From contig NZ_JARGNB010000005.1 in NCBI RefSeq assembly GCF_030167915.1, positions 62,001 to 126,000 of the forward strand: a DNA stretch of 64,000 nucleotides, written 5' to 3'. This stretch comes from Aquabacterium humicola (lineage in GTDB: Bacteria > Pseudomonadota > Gammaproteobacteria > Burkholderiales > Burkholderiaceae_C). A program made the translations under genes and the position numbers. Shown here piece by piece: positions 28,181-36,755 of this stretch. The notes below the pieces were generated by a model that ran no database searches, was not told the DNA's origin, and saw nothing but the letters and a program-made list of their open reading frames with translations. Numbering within the stretch: position 1 is the first letter of the stretch; each line of letters begins with the position of its first letter.

Positions 28181-29128
28181 TCAGCGCGCCAGCAGGAGGT
28201 GGACGAGCATGCCGATCACCGCCAGCAGGAAGGCGGCCGCCAGGAATTCCGGCACGCGGAAGATGCGCATCTTGGCCGACAGCGCCTCGAGCAATGCGAG
28301 CAGGAAGCCGCCGATGGCCAGCTTGAATACCAGTGCCGGCATGGCCAGCAGCATGGCCAGCGGCGCCTGCGCCTCGGCGACGCCCCAGGGGAAGAACAGC
28401 GCGAGCCCGATGCAGGAGTAGGCAAACAGCTTCAGGCTGGCCGCCCACTCGATCAGCGCCAGGTGGCGCCCCGAGTACTCGAGGATCAGCGCCTCGTGGA
28501 TCATCGTCAGCTCGAGGTGCGTGGCCGGGTTGTCCACCGGCACGCGCGCGTTCTCCGCGAGCGACACCATCGTGAAGGCAATGCCGGCGAAGGCCAGGCC
28601 GGGATAGATCGCGAACTCGCGGTGCGCCAGCGTCTCGACGATGGTGGTGAGCGACGTCGACTTGGAGATCAGCGATGCCGAGAACAGCACCATCAGCAGC
28701 GCCGGCTCGGCCAGGAAGCCGATCAGCATCTCGCGCCGCGCGCCGAGCGTGCCGAACGAGGTGCCGACGTCCATCGCCGCCAGCGAGATGAACACCCGTG
28801 CCAGCGCGAACAACCCGACCAGGGCGATCGCATCGGCGGCCGGCGCGAGCGGCAGGTCGGTGGACAGCGTCGGGATGATGGCGCAGGCCAGCACCATGCA
28901 GCCGAAGACGATGTAGGGGGCCGCGCGGAACAGGCGCGAGGCGTTGTCCGCGATGACCGATTCCTTGACGAAGAGCTTGTGCAGTTGCCGGTAGGGCAGC
29001 CACAGGCTCGGGGCCGAGCGGTTCTGCAGCCAGGCGCGCCACTGGTTGACCCAGCCCGTGAGCACCGGCGCGAGCAGGATCGCCAGCACGATCTCGAGCA
29101 GTTGCGACAGCGCGCCGGCCCAGTTCAT
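28181..29128 (-). CDS. hyfC: HyfC/NuoH-type membrane subunit, complex 1
   Basis: A 315-residue subunit with about eight helices, homologous to NuoH and HyfC/HycD. Key parts are LPYRQLHKLFVKESVIADNA on the redox-arm side, ISLAAMDVGTSFGTLGARRE, and the charged loop ENARVPVDNPATHLELTMIH then EALILEYSG. This subunit forms the interface through which redox changes at the small and large subunits drive ion pumping. Four-base spacing to the HyfB-like gene upstream and 11 bases to hyfE. Confidence 0.9.
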   Translation of the reverse strand: MNWAGALSQLLEIVLAILLAPVLTGWVNQWRAWLQNRSAPSLWLPYRQLHKLFVKESVIADNASRLFRAAPYIVFGCMVLACAIIPTLSTDLPLAPAADAIALVGLFALARVFISLAAMDVGTSFGTLGARREMLIGFLAEPALLMVLFSASLISKSTSLTTIVETLAHREFAIYPGLAFAGIAFTMVSLAENARVPVDNPATHLELTMIHEALILEYSGRHLALIEWAASLKLFAYSCIGLALFFPWGVAEAQAPLAMLLAMPALVFKLAIGGFLLALLEALSAKMRIFRVPEFLAAAFLLAVIGMLVHLLLAR

Positions 29129-29132
29129 CGCG

Positions 29133-31157
29133 TCACCGCATCACCACCACCAGCGTGGCCGCCAGCGTGAGGAAGCTGTAGAGCAGGTACACCGAGATGC
29201 GGCCCTGCTGCATCAGGCCGATCAGGCGCGCCAGCGTGCCGGCCAGATCGGCGATCGGCATGTACATCCAGCGCCAGAAGTGGTCCTCGACGACCACCTT
29301 GTAGCGCGGTTGCTCGTCGAAGGGCGTCGGCAGCTCGCGCGTCATCTGGAAGAAGGGCTCGAAGATCTGCCGGATCGGCTGGCCGAAGCCTTCGGCCGTG
29401 TCCTGCATGCGCGGCGTGCCCCACGGGAAGCCGCAGGCCCAGGCGATGCCGCGGCGCAGGCGGCCGTGGTAGAGCCAGCGCACCAGCAGGAAGGCGAGCG
29501 CGAAGCTGCCGAGGATGCCGAGCAGGAAGATGACCGGCCCATAACTCGCTTGCTCGAGGCTGGTGGGCGCCAGCAGCCAGCCGCTGGCCGCGACGCGCTC
29601 GGCGAGCCCCGCGCCGGCGAGCTGGCGCGTCACCGGATCGATCAGCGCGATGAACTGCACCGGCAGCAGGCCGAGCAGCAGGCAGCCGGCGACCAGCCAG
29701 CCCATGCCCAGGCGCTCGCGCAGGCCCGCGTCGTGCGCGGTCGCCAGCTTCTCCTCCCGGGGCTGACCCAGGAAGATCACGCCGAAGAACTTGACCATCG
29801 TGTAGCCGGCCAGCGCAGCCACCAGCGCGATCAGCGCGGCCACCACCGGAATCAGCATGGTCAGCAGCGGCACCGGCAGGCCCGGCGTGAACAGGAAGCT
29901 CTGCAGCAGCAGCCACTCCGACACGAAGCCGCCCAGCGGCGGCAGGCCGGCGCTGGCCAGCACGCCCAGCAGCGTGAACCAGCCCACCCAGGGCATGGTG
30001 CGAATCAGGCCGCCCAGCCGGCCCAGGCTGCGCTCGGCGGTGGCGTGCAGCACGCTGCCGGTGCCCAGGAAGAGCAGGCTCTTGAAGAAGGCATGGCTGG
30101 CCACGTGGTACAGCGTGGCGGTGAGCGACAGTGCGGCCATCGGCGCCATGCCGTAGCCCGAGAAGATGAGCGTGAGCCCCATGCCGACGAACAGCAGGCC
30201 CATGTTCTCGATCGACGAGTACGCCAGCAGGCGCTTCATGTCGGTCTGCACGGCGGCGAAGATCACGCCGTACAGCGCCGTCGCCAGGCCGGCGGCCAGC
30301 AGCAGCGCACCCCACCACCACAGCCGCAGCTCGAGCAGGTCCATCGCCACGCGCAGCATCCCGTAGATCGCGGTGTTGAGCATCACGCCACTCATCAGCG
30401 CCGAGACCGGCGACGGCGCGGCCGGATGGGCCTCGGGCAGCCACACGTGCAGCGGCAGGATGCCGGCCTTGGCGCCGAAGCCGAACAGGGCCAGCAGGAA
30501 ACCCACCGAGGCCCAGAACGGCGTCAGCGCCTGCGCGCGCATGTTGGCGAAGGTGTAGTCGCCGGTATTGGCCTGCAGCACGCCGAAGCACAGCAGGATG
30601 GCGATGGCGCCGACCCTGGCCATCGTGATGTACAGGTAGCCTGCGCTGCGCACCTCGGGCACGCGGTGGTTCGCGGTCACCAGGAAGTACGAGGACAGCG
30701 CCATCGTCTCCCACATCACCATGAAGCCATAGGCATCGTCGGCCAGCACCACGCCCAGCATGCTGGCGAGGAAGACGTGGTACTCCAGGCACAACAGGCC
30801 CGGCGGCGTGCCTTCCCCCTTGCGGAAGTAGCCGGCGGCGAAGAACGAGATGCCGGCCGACGCCGCGCCGATGACGAGCAGGAAGTAGGCCGCCAGGCTG
30901 TCGAGCCGCAGGTGCAGCGGCAGGCTCGGCAGGCCGATGGGCAGCACCGCCGTCTGCGGCGAGCCCGTCAGCGCAACCGCGGCCACGCCCGCCAGTGCCA
31001 GCGCGAGCACGCCGCCGATGGGAAACAGCACATGGGCCACCAGGGCCAGGCGATGCAGCATCAGCACACCAGCGGCTCCCACGACCAGCCAGCCGAGGCC
31101 GACTGCCATCAGCCAGTCGATGGCCAGCCATTCGGCCGGTGCCACCAGGTGCGCCAC
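29133..31157 (-). CDS. hyfB: HyfB-like antiporter-type membrane subunit, complex 1
   Basis: A 674-residue polytopic protein, first gene of operon 1. The start is taken as GTG 31157 (VAHLVAPAEW) because no ATG with a ribosome site is present near; it is uncertain. Proton-path residues are seen in MWETMALSSYFLV (Glu) and GFGAKAGILPLHVWLPEAHP (Lys), with MLAYSSIENMGLLF. The extra C-terminal region (GIAWACGFPWGTPRMQDTAE, then KVVVEDHFWRWMY) is typical of HyfB rather than NuoL. A long hairpin repeat abuts its 5' end at 31166. Confidence 0.88.
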   Translation of the reverse strand: MAHLVAPAEWLAIDWLMAVGLGWLVVGAAGVLMLHRLALVAHVLFPIGGVLALALAGVAAVALTGSPQTAVLPIGLPSLPLHLRLDSLAAYFLLVIGAASAGISFFAAGYFRKGEGTPPGLLCLEYHVFLASMLGVVLADDAYGFMVMWETMALSSYFLVTANHRVPEVRSAGYLYITMARVGAIAILLCFGVLQANTGDYTFANMRAQALTPFWASVGFLLALFGFGAKAGILPLHVWLPEAHPAAPSPVSALMSGVMLNTAIYGMLRVAMDLLELRLWWWGALLLAAGLATALYGVIFAAVQTDMKRLLAYSSIENMGLLFVGMGLTLIFSGYGMAPMAALSLTATLYHVASHAFFKSLLFLGTGSVLHATAERSLGRLGGLIRTMPWVGWFTLLGVLASAGLPPLGGFVSEWLLLQSFLFTPGLPVPLLTMLIPVVAALIALVAALAGYTMVKFFGVIFLGQPREEKLATAHDAGLRERLGMGWLVAGCLLLGLLPVQFIALIDPVTRQLAGAGLAERVAASGWLLAPTSLEQASYGPVIFLLGILGSFALAFLLVRWLYHGRLRRGIAWACGFPWGTPRMQDTAEGFGQPIRQIFEPFFQMTRELPTPFDEQPRYKVVVEDHFWRWMYMPIADLAGTLARLIGLMQQGRISVYLLYSFLTLAATLVVVMR

Positions 31158-31165
31158 GGGGTTCA

Positions 31166-31324
31166 GAGGCTGAGAGTTTTTCGAGCGTGCCCGAGCAGCG
31201 CGCCAGAAGGCGTCTGATCTAGGCGCAAAGCGCAGCCATAGCCCGGGCTATGGCGAGCATTTGCAACGACGAGCAGGCGTCTTCTGGCGTGATGAGCGGG
31301 CATGATCGAAAGACTCTCAGCCTC
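31166..31324. repeat. Long nested inverted repeat (MITE/REP-like) between the two operons
   Basis: The 159 bases fold back on themselves almost completely. Outer arms are GAGGCTGAGAGTTTTTCGA (31166-31184) and its near-perfect complement ending at 31324. Middle arms are CGCCAGAAGGCGTCTG (31201-31216) and CAGGCGTCTTCTGGCG (31274-31289). The core gccatagcccgggctatggc (31235-31254) is a perfect 20-bp palindrome. It fills the gap between the stop of the ribbon-helix-helix gene and the start of the HyfB-like gene. Either a small non-autonomous mobile repeat or a strong transcript-processing or termination structure is possible. Confidence 0.75.
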
Positions 31325-31552
31325 TCAGGCCTTGCGCGGACGCGGCCCTCGTCTGGCGGGTGCGGAGGCCTCTTCGTCGTCGTCACCGGTGCCGCTGGGC
31401 TGGTAGGCCACGCCGTGGTGCGCCAGGTAATCGCGTATCAAGCGGCGCACGACCTGGGACGGCGTCAGGTCCTGCTGCGCGCAAAGGCGCTCGAAGGCAG
31501 CCTTCTTGTTGGGATCGATGAGCAGCGTCAAGCGCGCGGTCTTCAGCTCCAT
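31325..31552 (-). CDS. Ribbon-helix-helix (CopG/Arc-like) small protein
   Basis: A 75-residue protein starting MELKTARLTLLIDPNKKAAF with GAGG six bases before the ATG. The pattern TARLTLLIDPNKKAAFERLC then DLTPSQVVRRLIRDYLAHHG is one beta strand plus two helices of a ribbon-helix-helix DNA-binding domain, which dimerises on DNA. The basic, Pro/Arg-rich tail is low-complexity. It is the last gene after operon 2 and the spermidine-synthase-like gene, 83 bases downstream of that stop, and could regulate either complex. It could also be an orphan antitoxin; no toxin is adjacent. Confidence 0.7.
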   Translation of the reverse strand: MELKTARLTLLIDPNKKAAFERLCAQQDLTPSQVVRRLIRDYLAHHGVAYQPSGTGDDDEEASAPARRGPRPRKA

Positions 31553-31635
31553 AGATCCTCGGTATGCCAATTGAATGTTGTTCGGATGCACATCGTACTC
31601 TCAGGGGTTTCGTGCGGGAAGCGGCGTCGCGCCGC

Positions 31636-32391
31636 TCATGCGTACTGATCCTTCCAGGCCGATCTGAACAGCGCGAAGGAGGCGAGCAAGGGCTTGACGG
31701 CTTCGCGGGCCAGGCCCCTGGGCGGGCGCACGACGCCCGCGCTGAATCGCGCCAGCGCGGGGCCCTTGCAGGCGAAGACGATGCTGTTGCTGCATTCGCC
31801 GTCGTCGACCACCAGGATCGCGCCATGGAAGCTGCGGCGGATGCGCTCGACGTGGCGCGGGTGGTCGCGATGGCCGAAGTGCAGGTTGACCACCATCACC
31901 CCGCCGGGTTGCAGCATCTCGTAGGCGTTGTCGTAGAAGCGCTGGGAGCACAGTGCGTCCGGTAGCCCGTTGCTGTCGAAGCCGTCGACCATCAGCACGT
32001 CGCTTCGCGTCGCGCGGTAGCGCACGTAGTGCGCACCATCGCCCGCGATGACCCGGAAGCGCGCGTCGTCCGGCGGCACGTGGAACTCGTCGCGCAGCGC
32101 GATCACATGCGGATTGATCTCGACCACGTGGATCTGCGTGTCCGGCAGGTAGCGGTGGCAGAACTTCGCCAGCGACCCACCGCCGAGGCCGATCATCGCG
32201 ATGCGCCGGGGCTGCGGCACCAGCAGCAGGAACGCCATCATCGTGCGCGTGTACTCGAGGTCGAGCGCATGCGGATCGCGCAGGTCCATGCGGCTCTGGG
32301 TCTCGCAGATCGAGAAGTGCAGCGCCTTGCGCGTCAGCGTTTCGTAGACGAAGGGCCGGACGTGCTGCGCGGGGTCGATGGTTTCTGGCAT
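31636..32391 (-). CDS. Spermidine synthase-like (polyamine aminopropyltransferase family) protein
   Basis: A 251-residue Rossmann-fold protein. RRIAMIGLGGGSLAKFCHRY is the nucleotide (decarboxy-SAM/SAM) site, VVEINPHVIALRDEF the ribose-binding acidic residue, and VIAGDGAHYVR, VLMVDGFDSNGLPDALCSQR and FYDNAYEMLQPGGVMVVNLH complete the spermidine synthase pattern. It is shorter than canonical SpeE and lacks the N-terminal beta domain of full length, so the substrate may differ. It follows the Fe-S subunit of complex 2 by 26 bases and is probably in that operon, an unusual partner. Confidence 0.75.
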   Translation of the reverse strand: MPETIDPAQHVRPFVYETLTRKALHFSICETQSRMDLRDPHALDLEYTRTMMAFLLLVPQPRRIAMIGLGGGSLAKFCHRYLPDTQIHVVEINPHVIALRDEFHVPPDDARFRVIAGDGAHYVRYRATRSDVLMVDGFDSNGLPDALCSQRFYDNAYEMLQPGGVMVVNLHFGHRDHPRHVERIRRSFHGAILVVDDGECSNSIVFACKGPALARFSAGVVRPPRGLAREAVKPLLASFALFRSAWKDQYA

Positions 32392-32417
32392 GGCTCGAGG
32401 CGGGAAGGATGCAGCGA

Positions 32418-33209
32418 TCAGGACGGGATGCCCAGCAGGTCCAGGAGGCCGCACAGGAAGGTCAGCGGGTGCGCCGGGCACCCGGGCACGTACAGCGTGG
32501 GCTTGATGCGATCGAGGAAGGATCGGTCCAGCGCCTCGGAGCCGTCGAACGGGCTGCCCGAGATCGCGCAGGCGCCCACGGCGATCACCAGCTTGGGCTC
32601 GGGCATGCCGTCCCAGCACAGCTGCAGGGCATCGGCCATGTTCCGGCTGATCGGGCCGGTGAGCACCAGGCCATCGGCATGGCGCGGCGAGGCGACGATG
32701 TCGATGCCATAGCGGCCGATGTCGAAGTTGACGTTGGTGAGCGCGTTGACTTCCAGCTCGCAGGCATTGCAGCCACCGGCCGACACCGAGCGCAGCTTGA
32801 GCGAGCGGCCGAAGCGCTGCTTCAACTCGGCCGAGACCCGCACCGGATCGGGCGTCGGGCGGTCCACGCCGATCACCAGCCCCGCCAGGTCGGTGGCGGC
32901 GAGCCGGACGTCGTTGCTGTAGCCGAGCTTGCCGGTGGGGCAGGCGCTCGCGCAGTCGCCGCACTGGATGCAGCGGCCGAGGTCGACGGTGAGCGCCGCG
33001 GTGGTCGGCGCGGCAGGGGTCGGCGCGGCAGTGGTCAGCTTCAGGGCGATGGCGCGGGTCGGGCAGGAATCCACGCAGGCGCTGCAGCCGGTGCCGCAAG
33101 CGCCCTCGCCGACCACCGGCCGGCCACGAAAGCCTTGCGGCGCGGCGCGGCGCGGGTCCGGGATGAACTGGCTGCCCTGGGCGCGGCGAACGGCGATCGA
33201 CTTGAACAT
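32418..33209 (-). CDS. Fused ferredoxin + NuoB/HyfI-type Fe-S subunit, complex 2
   Basis: A 263-residue subunit. Residues about 35-95 are a two-cluster ferredoxin (CGTGCSACVDSCP, Cys38/42/45/49; CIQCGDCASACP, Cys80/83/86/90). The C-terminal two thirds are NuoB-like with Cys147 and Cys150 in GGCNACELEVN, VGACAISGSPF and VPGCPAHP. The arrangement joins the HyfH-type ferredoxin and HyfI in one chain and gives a wire from a soluble donor such as ferredoxin to the membrane arm. Eight bases separate it from the large subunit gene. Confidence 0.9.
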   Translation of the reverse strand: MFKSIAVRRAQGSQFIPDPRRAAPQGFRGRPVVGEGACGTGCSACVDSCPTRAIALKLTTAAPTPAAPTTAALTVDLGRCIQCGDCASACPTGKLGYSNDVRLAATDLAGLVIGVDRPTPDPVRVSAELKQRFGRSLKLRSVSAGGCNACELEVNALTNVNFDIGRYGIDIVASPRHADGLVLTGPISRNMADALQLCWDGMPEPKLVIAVGACAISGSPFDGSEALDRSFLDRIKPTLYVPGCPAHPLTFLCGLLDLLGIPS

Positions 33210-33217
33210 GGCGTGGC

Positions 33218-34717
33218 CTACAGGTCGTTTCCGCAGTACGAGAGGTCGAAGCTCTTGTTGCAGATCGGGAAGTCGGAGATCTCGTTGTCGCGCACCGCCA
33301 GCGCGAGCCCGAACCAGTTCAGCAGCGAAGGGTCCTGCAGCTTGACGTGCAGCAGCCGGCCGTCGGGGCCGGTTTCGTAGGCGTGCACCACCGGGCCGCG
33401 GAAGCCCTCGCGCACGCAGACGCACAGGGTGTCGGGGTACAGGGCCCCCGGCGGCTGCAGCGCCGGCGCGTCGAGCGGCAGGTCCGGCGCACCCAGCAGC
33501 GATTCCAGCCAGCGCAGCGATTCGCCGACCTCGCGCATGCGCAGCACCAGCCGGGCCCAGCAGTCGCCGGCGGTTTCGATCAGGGTCTCGACCGGATGGG
33601 CGTCATGCAGGCGGCCCGGCAGGCGGCTGCGCGTGTCGAAGGGCACACCGCTGGCGCGCGCGGCGACACCGGCCAGGCCGATGTCGGCGGCGGCTTGGTG
33701 GCTCACCGTGCCCACCGCCTGGAAGCGCGCGCGCACCGATCGCGCGGCGAGCATCAGCGCGTTGACTTCGTTGAAGTCGCGACTGAACCCGGACAAGGTC
33801 TTCAGCAGGTCCGCGCGCAGCCCGGGCGTGATGCCGAAGCGCACGCCGCCGGGGCGCAGCCAGCCGCGGCCGAAACGGCTGCCGCACACGCGCATCGTGG
33901 CGTTGATGATGGCGGTGCGAAGGCGGCCGTAGGTGGCGCCGCCCTGTAGGAAGGCGATGTCGGTCGCCAGGCCGGCCAGCGCCACCAGGTGCATGGCGAT
34001 GCGTTCGAGTTCCAGCGCGACGCCCCGCACGCGATCCACCTCGAACGGCAGCTGCACGCCGCCCAGCGCCTCGACCGCCGCGCAATAGGCCCACGCGTGG
34101 GCGATGCTGCTGTCGCCGGCAATGGTTTCCGCCAGCGTCGCCATCGTCAGCGGCGGGCGCGCGAGCATCAGGGCTTCGACGCCGCGATGCTGGTAGCCGA
34201 GCTGGATCTCCAGGTGGTGCACGGTCTCGCCGTGGCACATGAAGCGGAAGTGACCGGGCTCGATCACGCCGGCATGGATCGGGCCGACACCGACCTCGTG
34301 CACCTCCTGGCCCCGCACGCTGAAGAACGGGTACTCGTGCATGCGGCGCTGACGCTCGCCCTCGAAGCGCACCGGTTTGAGCCAGGGGTGGCCGTGCGGC
34401 ACGACGCCGGTCTGCTCCCACAGCTCGCGCTCGAGCATCTGCACCGACGGGAAGCGTGCGGTCAGGGCCGGGTAGCCCGTCGCCGCCGGCCCGCGCCCGC
34501 GCAGGATGTGCATCGCGCCGGAAGCCGGCAGCAGCACCGCGGTGACGACCACATCGTCGCCCTCGCGCCGCCCGAACAGCGTGAGCATGCGCGCGCCGGC
34601 GGCCAGCGCCTGCTCGCACTGTGCGGCCCAGGCGTCGAGCGACGTCGGCGCGAGTTCCGCCGTCAGGCGCAGCGCGACGCACGGGGCGGGCGGGACGGGC
34701 GGGTGCAGGTCGGCCAT
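33218..34717 (-). CDS. NuoCD/HyfG-type large subunit lacking NiFe ligands, complex 2
   Basis: A 499-residue homologue of the complex 1 large subunit. It keeps VGVGPIHAGVIEPGHFRFMC, LGYQHRGVEAL and ICNKSFDLSYCGNDL. In place of the two nickel-binding CxxC pairs it has TIAGDSSIAHAWAYC and LQDPSLLNWFG. The few Cys present are not spaced as CxxC. It therefore belongs with the NiFe-free Ehr group. The N-terminal NuoC-like part (PALTARFPSVQMLERELWEQ, HPWLKPVRFEGE) is intact. Start and upstream stop overlap by one base. Confidence 0.85.
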   Translation of the reverse strand: MADLHPPVPPAPCVALRLTAELAPTSLDAWAAQCEQALAAGARMLTLFGRREGDDVVVTAVLLPASGAMHILRGRGPAATGYPALTARFPSVQMLERELWEQTGVVPHGHPWLKPVRFEGERQRRMHEYPFFSVRGQEVHEVGVGPIHAGVIEPGHFRFMCHGETVHHLEIQLGYQHRGVEALMLARPPLTMATLAETIAGDSSIAHAWAYCAAVEALGGVQLPFEVDRVRGVALELERIAMHLVALAGLATDIAFLQGGATYGRLRTAIINATMRVCGSRFGRGWLRPGGVRFGITPGLRADLLKTLSGFSRDFNEVNALMLAARSVRARFQAVGTVSHQAAADIGLAGVAARASGVPFDTRSRLPGRLHDAHPVETLIETAGDCWARLVLRMREVGESLRWLESLLGAPDLPLDAPALQPPGALYPDTLCVCVREGFRGPVVHAYETGPDGRLLHVKLQDPSLLNWFGLALAVRDNEISDFPICNKSFDLSYCGNDL

Positions 34718-36147
34718 CAGTGCCCCCCGATCGATTGCGCCACCTGCGCCAGCAGGTCGCTGATCGGCGCCGGCGTGTAGACGCCCAGCAGCACCAGCGC
34801 AGTGACGAATCCCAGCTTGGGCAGCGCCGTCACCCAGGTTTCGCGCACCGGCGGGCGGTGCTGCTCGGGCGGATTCCACAACATCGGGAAGATGGCTCGG
34901 CCGGTGGCCACGAAGATGATCGTCAGCATCGTGCACATCAGCGTGAAGGCGATCAGGTTGCCCGCCTGCACGATGCCCGAGAGGATCAGCATCTCGGCCA
35001 GGAAGCTGCCGAAGGGCGGAAAGCCCAGCAGCGCGAAGGTGCCCACCGCGAACAGCACGCCGGAGAACGGCAGCACGCGGACCACGCCGGCCAGCGGCGC
35101 GGTCTCGTTGGTGCGGTAGACCGCGCGCATGCGGCCTGCCGTGAGGAACAGCAGGCTCTTCACGAAGGCATTGCTGACGACGTAGAGCAGCACGCCGTAG
35201 GCCGCCGCGCGGCCCACCGACAGGCCGATGGCGATCACGCCCGACGAGGCCATGCAGGCGTAGGCGATCAGCCGCTTGTAGTTGCGCGCGGCCATCACCT
35301 GGATCGCGGCCACGGTCAGCGTCAGGCAGCCGAGGATCAAGAGCTCGTGCAGCACGAAGCCGGTGTCCTGCCCGCGGAAGACCTGCAGGATGCGCAGCAC
35401 CGCGACGATGCTGATGTTGAACTGGATGGCCGCCAGCAGCGCGCTGGTGCTGGTGGGCGCGGCCTCGTAGGTCTCGGGCAGCCAGGCATACAGCGGCGCC
35501 AGGCCGAGCTTGCCGCCCAGGCCGAACAGCATCAGCGCCAGGCCCAGGCGCTGCCAGCCGTCGCCCTTCGACGAGACGGTGGCGGCCATCTCGTCGAGCA
35601 TGAAGCTCATTTCGATGCCCTGCAGCTGGGCCGAACGCGCGAGGCACAGCAGGCCCAGGAAGGTCAGCGCGAGCGACATGCTGGAGTACAGCAGGTAGTG
35701 CCAGGCCACGCGCCGCGGTGCCAGCGCGTCGCCCTGGGCCACCAGCGGCGCCAGGCACAAGGTGGTCAGCTCGATGAAGGCCCACAGCAACAGCAGGTGG
35801 TTGGCCATCAGGCCCAGGTTCATCGCCACCATGAAGGCCAGCGTGAGCGCGCTGCGCGGCAGCATGTTCGCGGCCAGCACGCGCGAGGTGCTGGCCCGCG
35901 AGGACATGTAGACGCTGATGCCGAGGAACACGGCGTTGACCACCAGCAGGAACAGCATCGACGTGGCGTCGAGCACGAGGAAGCGCTGCGCGAAGACCAG
36001 CGGCAGCCCGGCCAGCGTGAGCCGCGCGTAGGTGACGGACCAGCCGACCAGAAAGGCCAGCGCCACGATGACCAGCGCCGGGCCGGCCCAGGCGCCCGGC
36101 AAGCCCCGGCGCAGCGACTCGGTCGCGGCGGCGGCTGGCATCGTCAT
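34717..36147 (-). CDS. hyfF: HyfF-like antiporter-type membrane subunit, complex 2
   Basis: A 476-residue polytopic protein with about 14 helices (start MTMPAAAATES). The helix-5 glutamate (LWAFIELTTLCLAPLV) and helix-7 lysine (GLGGKLGLAPLYAWLPETYE) are present. The helix-8 site, usually SGvxxxxxxY, is changed to LLAAIQFNISIVAVLR. It overlaps the HyfE-like gene upstream by four bases (ATGA) and touches the large subunit downstream. Confidence 0.88.
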   Translation of the reverse strand: MTMPAAAATESLRRGLPGAWAGPALVIVALAFLVGWSVTYARLTLAGLPLVFAQRFLVLDATSMLFLLVVNAVFLGISVYMSSRASTSRVLAANMLPRSALTLAFMVAMNLGLMANHLLLLWAFIELTTLCLAPLVAQGDALAPRRVAWHYLLYSSMSLALTFLGLLCLARSAQLQGIEMSFMLDEMAATVSSKGDGWQRLGLALMLFGLGGKLGLAPLYAWLPETYEAAPTSTSALLAAIQFNISIVAVLRILQVFRGQDTGFVLHELLILGCLTLTVAAIQVMAARNYKRLIAYACMASSGVIAIGLSVGRAAAYGVLLYVVSNAFVKSLLFLTAGRMRAVYRTNETAPLAGVVRVLPFSGVLFAVGTFALLGFPPFGSFLAEMLILSGIVQAGNLIAFTLMCTMLTIIFVATGRAIFPMLWNPPEQHRPPVRETWVTALPKLGFVTALVLLGVYTPAPISDLLAQVAQSIGGH

Positions 36148-36755
36148 GCGCGCTCCCCCTCGGGCGGGAGCGGGGCCACCCTCGCCTCGTCCGGCGTGCC
36201 GATCAGCCAGGCGCCCACGCCGACCGTGCCGAAGTAGATGAGCCCCAGCGCCGCATGCACCGGCAGCGGCCAGGGCTCGGGCAGCAGGGTCTCGAACAGG
36301 CCGAGCGCGTTCTCCATCGTCAGCAGCGCCACCAGTTGCGCCGGCGACGCGGCGTTGGTGGACAGCAGCAGCAGCGCCACCGCCACCGTGGCGGCGACGG
36401 CGCCCAGGGTCATCGCGTGGCGGTCGTCGGCGGCCGGGGCACCGAACTGGAAGGCCAGCACGATGAGCGCGATGGCCACGGCCCAGGCGAACAGGTTGGA
36501 CGGCATCAGGTCGAGGTCGGGCTCGCCGCGCGCCCGGATCGCGCGGCCCAGCAGCCATGGCGCGACGAGCGCCCGCACGACGATCACTTCGGCCAGCGCC
36601 GCCACGGCGTGCCCCGACAGCTGCGGATGCTGGACGAAACCGGCCCAGCCCAGCGCCACCGCCTGCACCAGCAGCCAGGCCGGCGCCGTGCGGATGCGGC
36701 CGAAGAACACCGGCACCACCACGGCGATCAGGAACAGCGTGATCGGCAGCGTCAT
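36144..36755 (-). CDS. hyfE: HyfE-like membrane subunit, complex 2
   Basis: A 203-residue protein with about six helices. VQHPQLSGHAVAALAEVIVV, then LVAPWLLGRAIRARGEPDLD and QLVALLTMENALGLFETLLP match hydrogenase-4 component E, with the MENALGLFE glutamates. It is somewhat shorter and more diverged than the copy in complex 1. Its start shares one base with the upstream HyfC-like stop. Confidence 0.82.
   Translation of the reverse strand: MTLPITLFLIAVVVPVFFGRIRTAPAWLLVQAVALGWAGFVQHPQLSGHAVAALAEVIVVRALVAPWLLGRAIRARGEPDLDLMPSNLFAWAVAIALIVLAFQFGAPAADDRHAMTLGAVAATVAVALLLLSTNAASPAQLVALLTMENALGLFETLLPEPWPLPVHAALGLIYFGTVGVGAWLIGTPDEARVAPLPPEGERA

Noticed and set aside
31325-31552. Antitoxin of a toxin-antitoxin pair
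   Set aside because: The ribbon-helix-helix fold would allow it, but no toxin-like ORF is adjacent.
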